Counted from the stretch's first letter, positions 20,044-28,535 are shown. The stretch is 64,000 nucleotides of DNA from Myxococcales bacterium (GCA_019634415.1 JAHQVJ010000160.1:33531-97530), one strand, 5' to 3'. The notes: generated by a model not told the origin, from the sequence alone. Numbers and translations are program-made.

Positions 20044-20049
20044 TATACT
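20044..20049 (+). promoter_or_regulatory. Possible -10 box of the zinc-ribbon/TPR gene pair
   Basis: TATACT lies 38 bp before the ATG at 20088 in otherwise GC-rich sequence. No convincing -35 box is seen 16-18 bases upstream; a TTGACA at 19989-19994 is too far away to pair with it. Confidence 0.3.
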
Positions 20050-20087
20050 CCGCCTCCCCGGCCGATCGGCGGACTCAGGAGGCGAAC

Positions 20088-20675
20088 ATGGCCGCGGCAT
20101 CCAGTGGCGCCCAGGCGAAGTGCCCAGCGTGCGGCGCCATCTATCAGAGCCACTACGCGACCTGCTTGGTGGACGGCGAGACCCTGGAGATCGTCACGAG
20201 CCCGCAGCTCGAGGCGCCCGCTCAAAGGCGGCGGTGGCTCACGCCCCTGCTGTTGGTGGGGTCGGCCGTCGTGGTCGGCGGAGCCGCTACGATGCTGCTC
20301 TTGCCGGAGCGCAGTCCTGGCCTCGAGCCGATGTCGCAGCCCCTGAGCCCCACGCCAGCGGTGGAGGCTGCCGCCATCACTCAAGACGACGCCGAGGCCG
20401 AGGCGCCGGAAGCGGAGCCCGCCACCGAACCGGAATCCCGCGCGACTGGCTCGGCCGAGCCGCCCCCCCCGCCGAGTCCACGGAAGACCACCCCCAAGGC
20501 GAAGCCCAGCGCGGCCTCCACCAAGCCAACCCCTGCGCCGCAGATCACCGCCAAGACCGAACCAGAGGTGCCCGAGCCCGTGGCGGAGCCGAACTCCGCC
20601 GAAGCCGAGGTCGAGACCGAGGCGAAGCCCGAGCCCTCGTTCCGGTCGGACGATCTGAAGAACCCCTTCGATTGA
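20088..20675 (+). CDS. Zinc-ribbon single-pass membrane protein
   Basis: The 195-aa protein starts at MAAASSGAQAKCPACG, with AGGAGG 5 bases upstream. The N-terminal zinc-ribbon half-knuckle (KCPACGAIYQSHYATCLVDG) is followed by one transmembrane helix (LTPLLLVGSAVVVGGAATML). A long Glu/Ala/Pro/Lys-rich disordered tail may span the periplasm, ending in RSDDLKNPFD. This layout is common in envelope-signalling or gliding-associated proteins of myxobacteria-like genomes, but no family is certain. The TPR gene begins 11 bp later, so the pair is cotranscribed. Confidence 0.65.
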   Translation: MAAASSGAQAKCPACGAIYQSHYATCLVDGETLEIVTSPQLEAPAQRRRWLTPLLLVGSAVVVGGAATMLLLPERSPGLEPMSQPLSPTPAVEAAAITQDDAEAEAPEAEPATEPESRATGSAEPPPPPSPRKTTPKAKPSAASTKPTPAPQITAKTEPEVPEPVAEPNSAEAEVETEAKPEPSFRSDDLKNPFD

Positions 20676-20686
20676 CAGGAGACGAC

Positions 20687-21409
20687 GTGGTCTTGCGCAT
20701 CCTCCTCATGCCGCTGTGGACCTCCCCGTCGAGCTGGGCCCAAGAGCCCCCACCAACGGATGCCACACCGACCCAGGCCGACGACGCCGATCTGAACCGG
20801 GCCGAGGCCAAGCGCCTCTTCGACGTGGGGGTCCAGCTCTACGAAGAAGGCCAGTACGGACCCGCCATCGAGGCGTTCCAGCGCGCCTACGACCTCACGG
20901 AGCACCCCGAGCTGCTCTTCAACATGGCGAACGCCCAGGAGCGACACGGCGACCTCGAGGGTGCCATTCGCTCCCTCGATCGGTACCGCCTCGACGCGGA
21001 GCCGGACGAGCGAGAGGTGCTGAGCCGGCGCATCCTGTCGCTCGAGGCACGTGTGAAGGCCGCCGAGACAGCAGCGGCAGCCGCAGCGGCCCCTCCCACC
21101 ACGACGCCGCCACCTCCCCTCGCGACGCCCACCCGATCGGGGCCGAGGTGGGCCATCGTGTCGGCCGGAGCCCTCACCTTCGCCACCTTCGGGGCCACCT
21201 CGGCGGTGACCTACGGAGCGTCCCGACGCTTCCTGCGAAACGAGGACCAGGAGAGCTACGAGACGGTTCGACCCGTCAACAACGTGAGCTTGGCATTGGC
21301 TGGGCTGGGCCTGGTGACCACCACCGTGGGTCTCACCTGGCGGAAGCGGCCATCCGACGGCACCGCCTCGGTGAGGCTCGGACCCAACGGCATCGTGGCC
21401 AACTTCTAG
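20687..21409 (+). CDS. Exported TPR protein with C-terminal membrane segments
   Basis: The start is GTG, with AGGAG 5 bases upstream, giving 240 aa. A signal peptide ends near SSWAQ. Residues about 35-110 form TPR-like helices (AKRLFDVGVQLYEEGQYGPA, then EHPELLFNMANAQ and LEGAIRSLDRY). An Ala-rich and Pro/Thr-rich linker follows, then two hydrophobic segments (AIVSAGALTFATFGATSAV and NVSLALAGLGLVTTTVGL). This type (TPR, linker, two helices) is widespread in myxobacteria-like genomes and often accompanies Ser/Thr-kinase or zinc-ribbon proteins. It probably scaffolds an envelope complex with the upstream gene product. Confidence 0.7.
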   Translation: MVLRILLMPLWTSPSSWAQEPPPTDATPTQADDADLNRAEAKRLFDVGVQLYEEGQYGPAIEAFQRAYDLTEHPELLFNMANAQERHGDLEGAIRSLDRYRLDAEPDEREVLSRRILSLEARVKAAETAAAAAAAPPTTTPPPPLATPTRSGPRWAIVSAGALTFATFGATSAVTYGASRRFLRNEDQESYETVRPVNNVSLALAGLGLVTTTVGLTWRKRPSDGTASVRLGPNGIVANF

Positions 21410-21457
21410 CGCTCTGCACCGTACAGCTGCGCTCGACGGAGTTGACCGGGACATGCA

Positions 21458-21517
21458 CGATGTGCGCGCCGCAGGAACATGGCTACCGAACCATTGAAAC
21501 GGACGTCGCGCACATCG
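21458..21517. repeat. Inverted repeat between convergent genes
   Basis: CGATGTGCGCG (21458-21468) and its exact complement CGCGCACATCG (21507-21517) are separated by 38 bases in the 143-bp gap between the TPR gene and the convergent hydrolase gene. It could fold into a bidirectional hairpin, but no U-run follows on either strand, so a classical terminator is not shown. Confidence 0.4.
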
Positions 21518-21548
21518 AGCCCCACGGGTCTGTCGCTCACTACAGCAT

Positions 21549-21569
21549 CCAATCAACTTCGTCGATTGG
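21549..21569 (-). repeat. Small palindrome overlapping the hydrolase stop codon
   Basis: CCAATC and GATTGG flank a 9-base loop. The hydrolase stop (21553-21555) lies inside it. The core resembles the CAATCAAC/GTTGATTG palindromes at 31.0, 43.8 and 44.0 kb (15 of 19 positions), which also sit at gene 3' ends. Confidence 0.35.
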
Positions 21570-23100
21570 CGCCGTAGCGCCGCACCACATCTGGCAAACG
21601 TCGCGCCATCTGACTGCGGAAGCGGAGGACCCCACAGGTGGGGCGCATGAACACCATGAGCTCCACGGCCTGCTGTGGTGGCTCGAACCCAGCGATGCTG
21701 ACGGCATCCAGGGGCTCGACGGCGTCGGCGGCGTGCCACTCGGCGAGCATCGACGGTCCCAGCCAGGCCGTGCGGCCGGGCGTCCGCTCCCCCAAGGTGG
21801 CCGTGGCGTGGCCCAGGATGCGCGTCACCTCCTCGCGACCATGGACCGCCCGAGCGAGCACGGGGCTGCGGAACTGCACGTCGTCGTGCAGCGGAAAGGG
21901 CAGCACCGGCTCCACCGCCGCGGACCCGACAGGCCCCTCGTCGTCGGCCACGGCGGGAAGCGTTCGCCCCATGCGCTCCAGCAGCTCCTCCACCGCCGGC
22001 AAGGGACGCAGGTAGATCGCCGCCCGATCGTCGAACCGACCAGCGGTGACGCCGTGCAGCTGGAACCTCCCCACGGGCACGGTCCAGTGCACCCAGCGTC
22101 CCTGCTCACCGTGGTACTCGGCCAGCACCTGAGGCGGGCCGGACAGGGCCGCTAGGAGGTCCCGCACCAGCTCCTGCGCCTCGGACGCCGTGCGGATCCT
22201 CTGCTCGAAGGGATCGGCCACGCCGAGGGCACCGTCGAGCGCACCGAGAAAGAGGTTGTCGGATTGCGGGACAGCGGCCTTCAGGAACGCAGTGATCCGA
22301 TCCACCACACCCCGATCTTCGAGCACACCGAAGTGACCGAGCCCCTGGGTGACCACTCGCTCCGCACCCGGCCACGACCGCGCCAACGCCTCGCTGGAGC
22401 GAGGGGGCACCCACACGTCCGCGGCGTCGTGGATCAGCAGCGCGCGACCCGACAGCCGCCCCGGCTGGAGGTCCACCCGCTGCTCGGCCAGCTCGGTACC
22501 CGTACGCCTCAGAACGATCGTTCTCGCGTCTGCCTTCAGCGCCTCGGGAAGCTCCAGGGCAGCAAACACCCCCTCGACGTGGGCGGCGTAGTCGATGGGC
22601 GGCGCGAGGAACACGAAGTTGTCGGCCACCAGCCCCTGGTCGCGGGCGATCAGGACACCGGCGGCTCCCGCGGAGTGAGCCACGATGCCGAGGGGTCGAC
22701 CGACGGCGGCCACACAGCCACGAACGCCCTCCGCCAGTGCCTGCAGCGTGACGAGGCTCCCGTCGGAGGCACCGTGTCCGGGTGCATCGTAGACCACGGC
22801 CCGGAACCCCTGCTCGGCGAGCGTCCGCGCCAGTGAGGCCATCTGGACAGCACGACCGTTCTGGCCGTGAACCAGCACGATGACAGGGCCTTGTCCGACG
22901 GTCCACGCACGACACAGGGCCCCGCCCACACCGAAGTCGAACGACTCCGCACTGGCGAAGGGCTCTTCCACCTCGCGGGGAGGCCCCGATCGGCGACACA
23001 GCCCGTCTACGACGTAGGTTGCGCGCTCGGCCTCGGGCCGTCCTCGCCAACCCTCCTGGGTGAGCCCGTACATGCGTTCCACATGAGATACTCCGAACAC
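21553..23100 (-). CDS. Alpha/beta hydrolase with an extra C-terminal domain
   Basis: The start is GTG at 23100, set by AGGAGG 5 bases upstream; the protein is 515 aa. Residues about 50-290 are an alpha/beta hydrolase: oxyanion segment VIVLVHGQNG, DAPGHGASDG, nucleophile elbow AHSAGA (Ser), acid candidate HDAADVWVPP and His in GLGHFG. The last ~220 residues are a separate domain of unknown family (SGPPQVLAEYHGEQGRWVH onward), perhaps a cystatin/NTF2-like fold; this makes it about twice the usual hydrolase size. It is divergent from a TetR regulator 80 bp away, which probably controls it. Substrate unknown. Confidence 0.78.
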   Translation of the reverse strand: MFGVSHVERMYGLTQEGWRGRPEAERATYVVDGLCRRSGPPREVEEPFASAESFDFGVGGALCRAWTVGQGPVIVLVHGQNGRAVQMASLARTLAEQGFRAVVYDAPGHGASDGSLVTLQALAEGVRGCVAAVGRPLGIVAHSAGAAGVLIARDQGLVADNFVFLAPPIDYAAHVEGVFAALELPEALKADARTIVLRRTGTELAEQRVDLQPGRLSGRALLIHDAADVWVPPRSSEALARSWPGAERVVTQGLGHFGVLEDRGVVDRITAFLKAAVPQSDNLFLGALDGALGVADPFEQRIRTASEAQELVRDLLAALSGPPQVLAEYHGEQGRWVHWTVPVGRFQLHGVTAGRFDDRAAIYLRPLPAVEELLERMGRTLPAVADDEGPVGSAAVEPVLPFPLHDDVQFRSPVLARAVHGREEVTRILGHATATLGERTPGRTAWLGPSMLAEWHAADAVEPLDAVSIAGFEPPQQAVELMVFMRPTCGVLRFRSQMARRLPDVVRRYGANRRS

Positions 23101-23180
23101 CTCAGCCTCCTTAGCACGATCGTTTTGAACCTACTGCCAACCATGGTCACCTGTCCAACTGCCCATGCTAGATTCCACAC

Positions 23181-23768
23181 ATGGAACCGGACGCCCTCGT
23201 CGCTCGCTGCCTCGATCATCTCCGCACGACCGGTCTACTCGGCTTCTCCATCGCCGAGCTGGCCAGCTCCGTGTCCCTGTCGAAGAGCGGTCTGTACGCC
23301 TCCTTCGGCTCGAAGGAGTCCCTCCAGCTCGCCGTCGTCACCGAGGCGCGACGTCAGTTCACGGCTCAGGTGGTGGCCCCCAGCCTGTTGCTCGAGCGAG
23401 GAGTTCCGCGGATCTGGGGGATCAGCCGCGCCTGGACTGCCTGGGCGGACGTTCCAGGGGGGTGTCCCTTCGTCGCCTGGGCCGCCGAGCTGGACGACCG
23501 TGTTGGCCCGCTACGCGACGCCGTGGTGGCCACCCAGAAGGACTGGACGGACTTCCTGCAGAACGCCTGCCGCATCGCCATCGACGAGGGCCACTTCCGA
23601 GCAGATCTCGACGCCGAGGCGTGGGCCTTTCGGTTCTACGCGTTGCACATGGGATTCCACATGTACGAGCGGCTCCTGCGACACCCGCGCTCCGAGGCCC
23701 TGCGAGAGGCGAGCGTGGACCAGCTCCTGCAACAAGCCGCATCGCCTGGCACGTCCGTCAGCGGGTGA
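23181..23768 (+). CDS. TetR/AcrR-family transcriptional regulator
   Basis: This 195-aa repressor has the N-terminal TetR helix-turn-helix FSIAELASSVSLSKSGLYAS followed by FGSKESLQLAVV. The ligand domain is a helical segment with YALHMGFHMYERLL. Its gene is divergent from the alpha/beta hydrolase, so autoregulation and control of the hydrolase from the 80-bp gap is the simple hypothesis. The ATG has no good Shine-Dalgarno sequence, and a TAGATT hexamer lies about 6 bases upstream, so a leaderless transcript is possible. Its 3' end overlaps the convergent membrane gene by 11 bp. Confidence 0.85.
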   Translation: MEPDALVARCLDHLRTTGLLGFSIAELASSVSLSKSGLYASFGSKESLQLAVVTEARRQFTAQVVAPSLLLERGVPRIWGISRAWTAWADVPGGCPFVAWAAELDDRVGPLRDAVVATQKDWTDFLQNACRIAIDEGHFRADLDAEAWAFRFYALHMGFHMYERLLRHPRSEALREASVDQLLQQAASPGTSVSG

Positions 23769-24645
23769 CGCCGCGCAGTGCCTCGTACAGCTCCCTCGTG
23801 CGAGCGGGCTCCTCCGCATTGAAGATCACGTAGCCAAGGGACGTGCGAACGAGCACGAAGGGGGGCTTGTCTCGCTGCAAGAACAGCCGCCCCGCACCCA
23901 GACCGTCCAGCTGGAAGTGTCCGCGAAGCGTGCCGCCGAGGGCGAAGCCATTGGTGCGACGCCGGATGGGCGGCAGCTGCTCGAGCAGCGTCACCTCCGT
24001 GATCTGGTCAGCGTGGACGCGGGCTGTGTAGATCCCTCCGTCCACCGTGAGCTCCGAGGCCCCCACGCTCACCTCCAGAGGCTGCAGGTTCAGGGCGAAC
24101 AGCACACCCACCACGCCGAGCACCACCACCATCGACCCGCCCACCGCGAGCAGCGCTGCCCGAGCGCCCCGCTCGGCCCCGGCGACGTGCTCGGCACTCA
24201 GAGCCTCCACGTGGGGGGCCGCAGCGCGAATGGCGGCGACCAAGGCGTCGGGCTCATCCGTTCCGAGCCGAAAGGCGCGGCCGTCGCGAAACCGTAGCTC
24301 CACGGCGTCCAGCCCCGAGGTGCTCCACATCCAGCCACTGGGGGTGAGGCGGATCCCCCAGCCGTAGTACCAGCGGTTGCGAACACGGCCAGCAGCGACC
24401 ACCTCCCCCAGATCGATGCGCCGTCGGATCACCCCCACTCCGAAGCGCGCCTGCAGCTGGGTGCCCTCGATCCGCACGGTGAGGGCCCCGAAGGCGACAA
24501 GCACGGCCACCCCCACACAGGCGAGCACGCCAGCCAGGAGCGCAGCTCCACTCCAGAGGAACCACAGCCCGAGCCCACCCAGGAGCCCCACCGTCACGAG
24601 GGAGATGACGAGACCGACCTGGGTGTGGTGATAGCGCGCCGGCAT
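23758..24645 (-). CDS. PH-domain-like membrane protein
   Basis: The 295-aa protein starts at the ATG with GAGGAGG 5-6 bases upstream. The first 60 residues hold two helices (LVISLVTVGLLGGLGLWFL; LLAGVLACVGVAVLVAFGAL). A bacterial PH-like domain follows (LQARFGVGVIRRRIDLGEV ... VELRFRDGRAFRLGTDEPDAL), then another helix (ALLAVGGSMVVVLGVVGVLF) and a second beta-rich domain with an intracellular-style tail. Such YdbS/PH-like proteins are membrane proteins of unclear function. It is not clearly linked to its neighbours. Confidence 0.65.
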   Translation of the reverse strand: MPARYHHTQVGLVISLVTVGLLGGLGLWFLWSGAALLAGVLACVGVAVLVAFGALTVRIEGTQLQARFGVGVIRRRIDLGEVVAAGRVRNRWYYGWGIRLTPSGWMWSTSGLDAVELRFRDGRAFRLGTDEPDALVAAIRAAAPHVEALSAEHVAGAERGARAALLAVGGSMVVVLGVVGVLFALNLQPLEVSVGASELTVDGGIYTARVHADQITEVTLLEQLPPIRRRTNGFALGGTLRGHFQLDGLGAGRLFLQRDKPPFVLVRTSLGYVIFNAEEPARTRELYEALRGVTR

Positions 24646-24685
24646 GAAGCCTCCTCGCCCACTCACTACGGCGAGGATCGCACGC

Positions 24686-25426
24686 CTATTCCCAGGCTCG
24701 CTGCACCAGCCAGACCACGTCGATGGCGAAGGAGCCCACCAAGATGATGGTGCCCGTGGCCGCCAGCGCCGGCCCGAACCACACGAGGCTCCACGGCGCC
24801 AGACACGCCAGCAGTGCGGTGACCCCCAACCCGCAGGCGATGGCCCGTCGAGGCGTGTGAGGCAGGGGCTTCGCCATGAAGGGGAAGACCCGCGTGGCCG
24901 CCAGGTACAGGTAGCGAGCCAGGCCTGCGAGCAGGACCCAGATCCCCGCCCGACCCAAGGTGAGCGCCAGGGCCGCCAGCACCAGGACCGTCAGCCCGTC
25001 GAGCTCCTCGTCGAGGCGGGCGCCGAAGGGAGAGGCCGTCCCGGTGGCCCGAGCCACGCGTCCGTCCACCCAGTCCAGGGCGAATGCCGCGCAGGCCAGC
25101 CCCACCAGCGCCCAAGACCAAAGCTCTGCCGCCGGCTCCAGCACGAACGCCGCCATCACCGACACCAACACCGACCGCAGCAGCGTCAAACGATTGGCGG
25201 CTCCGAGCCGATGCAGCGTATGCTCCCGGAGGTGTGGGGCCACCAGGAGGAGGAGGAGAACGGGCACCGTTGCTGCCTTGCCGAAGGCGAGCAAGGACAA
25301 ATCTGCCGTCTGAACGACCGCGACCACTGCGATTCCGATGAAGGTCAACGTCAGTAGACCGTCCCAGGCCGCATGGCGTACCAGGACCGGATAGACGTCG
25401 GCTTCAGCTCGTTCCCCTTGCATCAT
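24686..25426 (-). CDS. CDP-alcohol phosphotransferase family membrane enzyme
   Basis: The 246-aa polytopic protein has a perfect signature D-x2-D-G-x2-A-R-x8-G-x3-D-x3-D at residues 118-143 (DWVDGRVARA ... FGARLDEELDG). Enzymes of this family transfer a phospho-alcohol from a CDP-alcohol to an acceptor alcohol (phosphatidylglycerol-phosphate, phosphatidylinositol or DIPP synthases). The acceptor cannot be told from sequence. Its ATG overlaps head to head with the ATG of the RibD-like gene (25425), so both promoters must lie inside the opposite gene or very close. It probably belongs to the adjacent pterin-like/glycosyl cluster. Confidence 0.88.
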   Translation of the reverse strand: MMQGERAEADVYPVLVRHAAWDGLLTLTFIGIAVVAVVQTADLSLLAFGKAATVPVLLLLLVAPHLREHTLHRLGAANRLTLLRSVLVSVMAAFVLEPAAELWSWALVGLACAAFALDWVDGRVARATGTASPFGARLDEELDGLTVLVLAALALTLGRAGIWVLLAGLARYLYLAATRVFPFMAKPLPHTPRRAIACGLGVTALLACLAPWSLVWFGPALAATGTIILVGSFAIDVVWLVQRAWE

Positions 25427-26258
25427 GACGACTCACCCAGCGACTTCGCATCATACAGACCCAGACCCCTGGTCCGCGCTCCTAGACGTGGCTCGCGGCG
25501 GGAATGGGGCGCCCTACCTCACACGATCTGGAGAAGGTTTCCAGATTCGGGCCGACGTGTCCGCGGCGGATCAGGTGCTCCTGAAGCGCTACCTGCCCTT
25601 CCTGAAGCCCCACGACCTGCAGCGACCGGTGGTTCTCGCCCACCTGGCCCAGAGCCTCGACGGTCGGATCGCGCTGCCCCACGGCGAGTCCCAGTGGATC
25701 AGCGGCTCGGAGGATCTGGAGCACACCCACTGCCTGCGCGCCCTGGCCGACGCCGTGGTGGTGGGGGCGCTCACGGTGCAGCGCGACGATCCCCAGCTGA
25801 CCGTGCGCCACGTCGCGGGTCCCTCGCCGCTGCGGGTGGTGCTCGATCCGAACCTGCGCCTCGACGGCACGCAGCGCATCTTCAGCGACGAGTCCGCCCC
25901 CACCCTCTGGGTGAAGGGCTCGGTCGCCGGATCGGGCGAAGAGGAGCCCCACGTGAAGGTGATCGGGCTGCCCTGCACCGAGGGCCTGATGCATCCAGCC
26001 ACCCTGCTCGACGCCCTGGCGGAGCGCGGTGTGAAGCGGGTGCTGGTGGAAGGAGGCGGGGTCACGGTGTCGCGCTTCCTCCAGGCGGGCTGCGTGGACC
26101 GGCTGCACCTGGTGGTGGCGCCGCTGCTCATGGGCGAAGGGCGCCCCGCGCTGTCGCTGCCGCTGGCGGAGACCCTGGCGCGCTGTCCCCGTCCGGCCAC
26201 GCGCGTGGAGCCGCTGGGCAACGACTGGCTGTTCGACTGTGACCTGACGAGCACCTGA
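25425..26258 (+). CDS. RibD C-terminal-domain (DHFR-fold) reductase
   Basis: The 277-aa protein has a variable N-terminal 65 residues, then the RibD_C/pyrimidine reductase fold: VVLAHLAQSLDGRIALPHGE, SGSEDLEHTHCLRALADAVV, LRVVLDPNLRLD and the NADPH-site signature RVLVEGGGVTVSRFLQAG with DRLHLVVAPLLMGEG. The deaminase half of RibD is absent and no other riboflavin gene is nearby, so it probably reduces a pterin or other pyrimidine-like intermediate. It is first in a six-gene operon; the stop overlaps the next start by 1 bp (TGATG). The start is uncertain: the chosen ATG has no Shine-Dalgarno sequence and overlaps the divergent gene start. Confidence 0.85.
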   Translation: MTTHPATSHHTDPDPWSALLDVARGGNGAPYLTRSGEGFQIRADVSAADQVLLKRYLPFLKPHDLQRPVVLAHLAQSLDGRIALPHGESQWISGSEDLEHTHCLRALADAVVVGALTVQRDDPQLTVRHVAGPSPLRVVLDPNLRLDGTQRIFSDESAPTLWVKGSVAGSGEEEPHVKVIGLPCTEGLMHPATLLDALAERGVKRVLVEGGGVTVSRFLQAGCVDRLHLVVAPLLMGEGRPALSLPLAETLARCPRPATRVEPLGNDWLFDCDLTST

Positions 26259-27226
26259 TGGAAGCACGCGCCCTGTGGGTGGTGGGCCCATCGCAGGCGG
26301 AGCTGCGCACCGAGCAGCTCCCCGATCCGGCCGAAGGGCAGGTGCAGGTGCGCACCCGCTTCTCGGGCGTCAGCCGCGGCACGGAGGCGCTGGTGGTGCG
26401 CGGCGGCGTGCCCGACGACCAGCGCTCCCTCATGCGCTCGCCCCACCAGGTGGGGGACTTCCCCTGGCCCGTCAAGTACGGCTACTGCAGCGTGGGCCGC
26501 GTGGAGGCAGGGGCGCTGCCCGCAGGCACACCCGTGTTCTGTCTGCATCCCCACCAAGACGCCTACGTGGTGCACGCCACCGCCGCTCACCCGCTGCCCG
26601 AGGGCCTGCCGGAGGCCCGAGCCGTGCTGGCCGCGAACGTGGAGACGGCCCTGAACGTGGCCTGGGACCTGGGTGCAGGGCCTGGCGACCGCCTCACGGT
26701 GGTGGGCGCTGGGGTGGTGGGGGCCCTCACCGCCTGGGTGCTGGGCCAGCTGCCCGGAGCCGACGTGGAGCTGGTGGACGTGCGCTCCGATCGCCAGGCC
26801 CTGGCCGAGCACCTCGGCGTGCGCTTCGCGCTGCCCGACGCCGCGCGAGCCGATCGGGACGGCGTGGTGGAGGCCAGCGGCAGCGGGGCGGGCCTGCACA
26901 CGGCCCTGCAGCTCGCCGGCTTCGAGGCCACCATCGCGGTGGCCAGCTGGTACGGCGACGCCGATGTGCGCGTGCCCCTCGGGGGCGCCTTCCACAGCCA
27001 GCGGCTCACCCTGCGCTCCACCCAGGTGGGCCACGTCGCCCCGCAGCGTGCTCCGCGCTGGAGCACGAGCCGGAGGCTCGAGGCCGCCCTGCGGCTGCTC
27101 GCCAGCGCCCCCGAGCTCGACGCCCTCGTCGACTCCGAGGGCTCCTTCGACGACGCCCCCACCGATCTGGTGCGCGTGGCCACGGGCCAGCCATCGGTGC
27201 TGTGCCACCGGATCCGCTATCCCTGA
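26258..27226 (+). CDS. Medium-chain dehydrogenase/reductase (zinc-alcohol-dehydrogenase-like)
   Basis: The 322-aa protein has an MDR N-terminal fold (VQVRTRFSGVSRGTEALVVR) and a Rossmann motif (LTVVGAGVVGALTAWVLGQL), with VVEASGSGAGLHTAL typical of MDR enzymes. The usual catalytic-zinc GHE motif is missing: the region reads FPWPVKYGYCSVGRVEAG, the pattern of the biliverdin/bacteriochlorophyllide-type and threonine-DH-like zinc-independent MDRs. It probably oxidises or reduces a sugar or pterin side chain in this operon. The gene lies between the RibD-like and PTPS-like genes, 17 bp before the latter. Confidence 0.85.
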   Translation: MEARALWVVGPSQAELRTEQLPDPAEGQVQVRTRFSGVSRGTEALVVRGGVPDDQRSLMRSPHQVGDFPWPVKYGYCSVGRVEAGALPAGTPVFCLHPHQDAYVVHATAAHPLPEGLPEARAVLAANVETALNVAWDLGAGPGDRLTVVGAGVVGALTAWVLGQLPGADVELVDVRSDRQALAEHLGVRFALPDAARADRDGVVEASGSGAGLHTALQLAGFEATIAVASWYGDADVRVPLGGAFHSQRLTLRSTQVGHVAPQRAPRWSTSRRLEAALRLLASAPELDALVDSEGSFDDAPTDLVRVATGQPSVLCHRIRYP

Positions 27227-27243
27227 CACCTCGAGGACCTGAC

Positions 27244-27636
27244 ATGTACCGCGTGACCGTTCGCGACCGAGTGATGATCGCCCACAGCTTCCGCGGCGAG
27301 GTCTTCGGCCTGGCCCAGCAGCTCCACGGCGCCACCTACGTGGTGGAGGCCGAGTTTGCGCGCTCCGAGCTCGACGAGCACGGCCTGGTGGTCGACATCG
27401 GCCTGGCCCACGCAGCCCTGTCCGAGGTGCTCTCCGCCTTCGCCTTCCGCAACCTCGACGACATGCCGGACTTCGAGGGCATCAACACCACCACCGAGTT
27501 CCTGGCGGGGGAGATCGCCCGGCGCATCGTGGGCCAGATCCGCGCAGGCAAGCTGGGCACCAGCAAGCTGGACGGACTCACGGTGGTGCTGCGGGAGTCG
27601 GACGTGGCATGGGCGTCGTTTTCCCTCGACCTCTGA
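27244..27636 (+). CDS. Aberrant 6-pyruvoyl-tetrahydropterin synthase/QueD homologue
   Basis: The 130-aa protein has the length and T-fold layout of PTPS/QueD. The first zinc His is kept (VMIAHSF, His14), and the second is His28 in QQLHGATY. The canonical HGH has become HGA, so one zinc ligand is missing; the catalytic Cys between them is absent (RGEVFGLAQQ). The usual LDHxxLN catalytic His segment is replaced by FRNLDDMPDFEG, while NTTTEFLA and the late Glu (LRESDVAW) remain. It is therefore not a normal PTPS or QueD. GAGG lies 7 bases before the ATG. It overlaps the flippase-like gene by 28 bp in the operon. Confidence 0.85.
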   Translation: MYRVTVRDRVMIAHSFRGEVFGLAQQLHGATYVVEAEFARSELDEHGLVVDIGLAHAALSEVLSAFAFRNLDDMPDFEGINTTTEFLAGEIARRIVGQIRAGKLGTSKLDGLTVVLRESDVAWASFSLDL

Positions 27637-28535
27637 CCAAGACCAGCGCCCGCGCCTGGCTGTCGGTGGCCGTCACCGCGGCCTTGCTCGCCTGGCTCTT
27701 CTCCCGGATCGACGCGAGCCGCGCCTGGGCGCTGGTTCGCGGCGCCTCCCCGGGCTGGCTGCTGCTGGCAGCGGCCCTGGGTCCCGTGCAGATCGCGCTG
27801 TCGGCGGAGCGCTGGAAGCGAGCGGCCAACGCGCTACAGCTGCCGCTGCCTCGTCGCGAGGCGGTGGCCGAGTTCGCCCTGGGCACCTTCCTCAACCAGC
27901 TGCTGCCAGGCGGCGTCGCAGGCGACGCGGTGCGGGTGTGGCGGCAGCGCCGCGACGATCGGGAGCTGGGACCCGTGCTGCGGGCGGCCGTCGCCGACCG
28001 CGCCTTCGGCGTGGGAGCGCTGTGCGGTGTGGTGCTGCTGAGCTTGCTCGCCTGGCCTTGGCTGCATCCCGGTGTGGCGCGTCCCACGGGCGCGGTGGTG
28101 GTGGCCGCGGGCGTAGCGCTGCTCCTGCTGCTCGCCGCCCTGGCTCCGGCGCGCACGCCGCTGTGGGGGCGCATCGCTCCCGATCTGCGCCGCGCGGTGC
28201 TCCATCCCTCGGTGGTCTGGGGGCAGCTCGGCATCAGCCTGTTGCTCACCGCCACCTTCATGTTGGGCTTCGCCGCCTGTGCGCAGGCGCTGGGACAAGA
28301 GCTGGGCATGGCCACGCTGACGGTGGTGCCCTGGTTGCTGCTGGCCATGTCCGTGCCCCTGAGCGTGGGGGGCTGGGGGCCTCGCGAGGCCACCGCCGTC
28401 GCCCTGCTGCCTGCGCTTGGGTGGTCGGCCGAGTCCGCCATGGCGCTGTCTGCATTGTACGGGCTCACCGCCCTGGCGGGTGCGGTGCCCGGCGCTCTGG
28501 TGCCCCTGCTTCCGCCTGCCTCGGAGGACGCATGA
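27609..28535 (+). CDS. Flippase-like (LPG synthase TM-domain) membrane protein
   Basis: The 308-aa protein has about eight hydrophobic helices in the pattern of the UPF0104/lysylphosphatidylglycerol-synthase transmembrane region: FALGTFLNQLLPGGVAGDAV near residue 90-110 is the diagnostic NxxLPG(x)2GG/AGD motif, and LSVGGWGPREATAVALL is the later conserved loop. Members are thought to move lipid-linked compounds across membranes or contribute to lipid modification. The ATG lies inside the PTPS-like gene and the stop overlaps the GT4 start (ATGA). A membrane step in this pterin-like pathway is implied. Confidence 0.85.
   Translation: MGVVFPRPLTKTSARAWLSVAVTAALLAWLFSRIDASRAWALVRGASPGWLLLAAALGPVQIALSAERWKRAANALQLPLPRREAVAEFALGTFLNQLLPGGVAGDAVRVWRQRRDDRELGPVLRAAVADRAFGVGALCGVVLLSLLAWPWLHPGVARPTGAVVVAAGVALLLLLAALAPARTPLWGRIAPDLRRAVLHPSVVWGQLGISLLLTATFMLGFAACAQALGQELGMATLTVVPWLLLAMSVPLSVGGWGPREATAVALLPALGWSAESAMALSALYGLTALAGAVPGALVPLLPPASEDA

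Noticed and set aside
25425..26258. Riboflavin biosynthesis locus
   Set aside because: Only the reductase-type half of RibD is present, without deaminase, RibA, RibB, RibE or RibH, and no FMN-riboswitch-like leader is seen.
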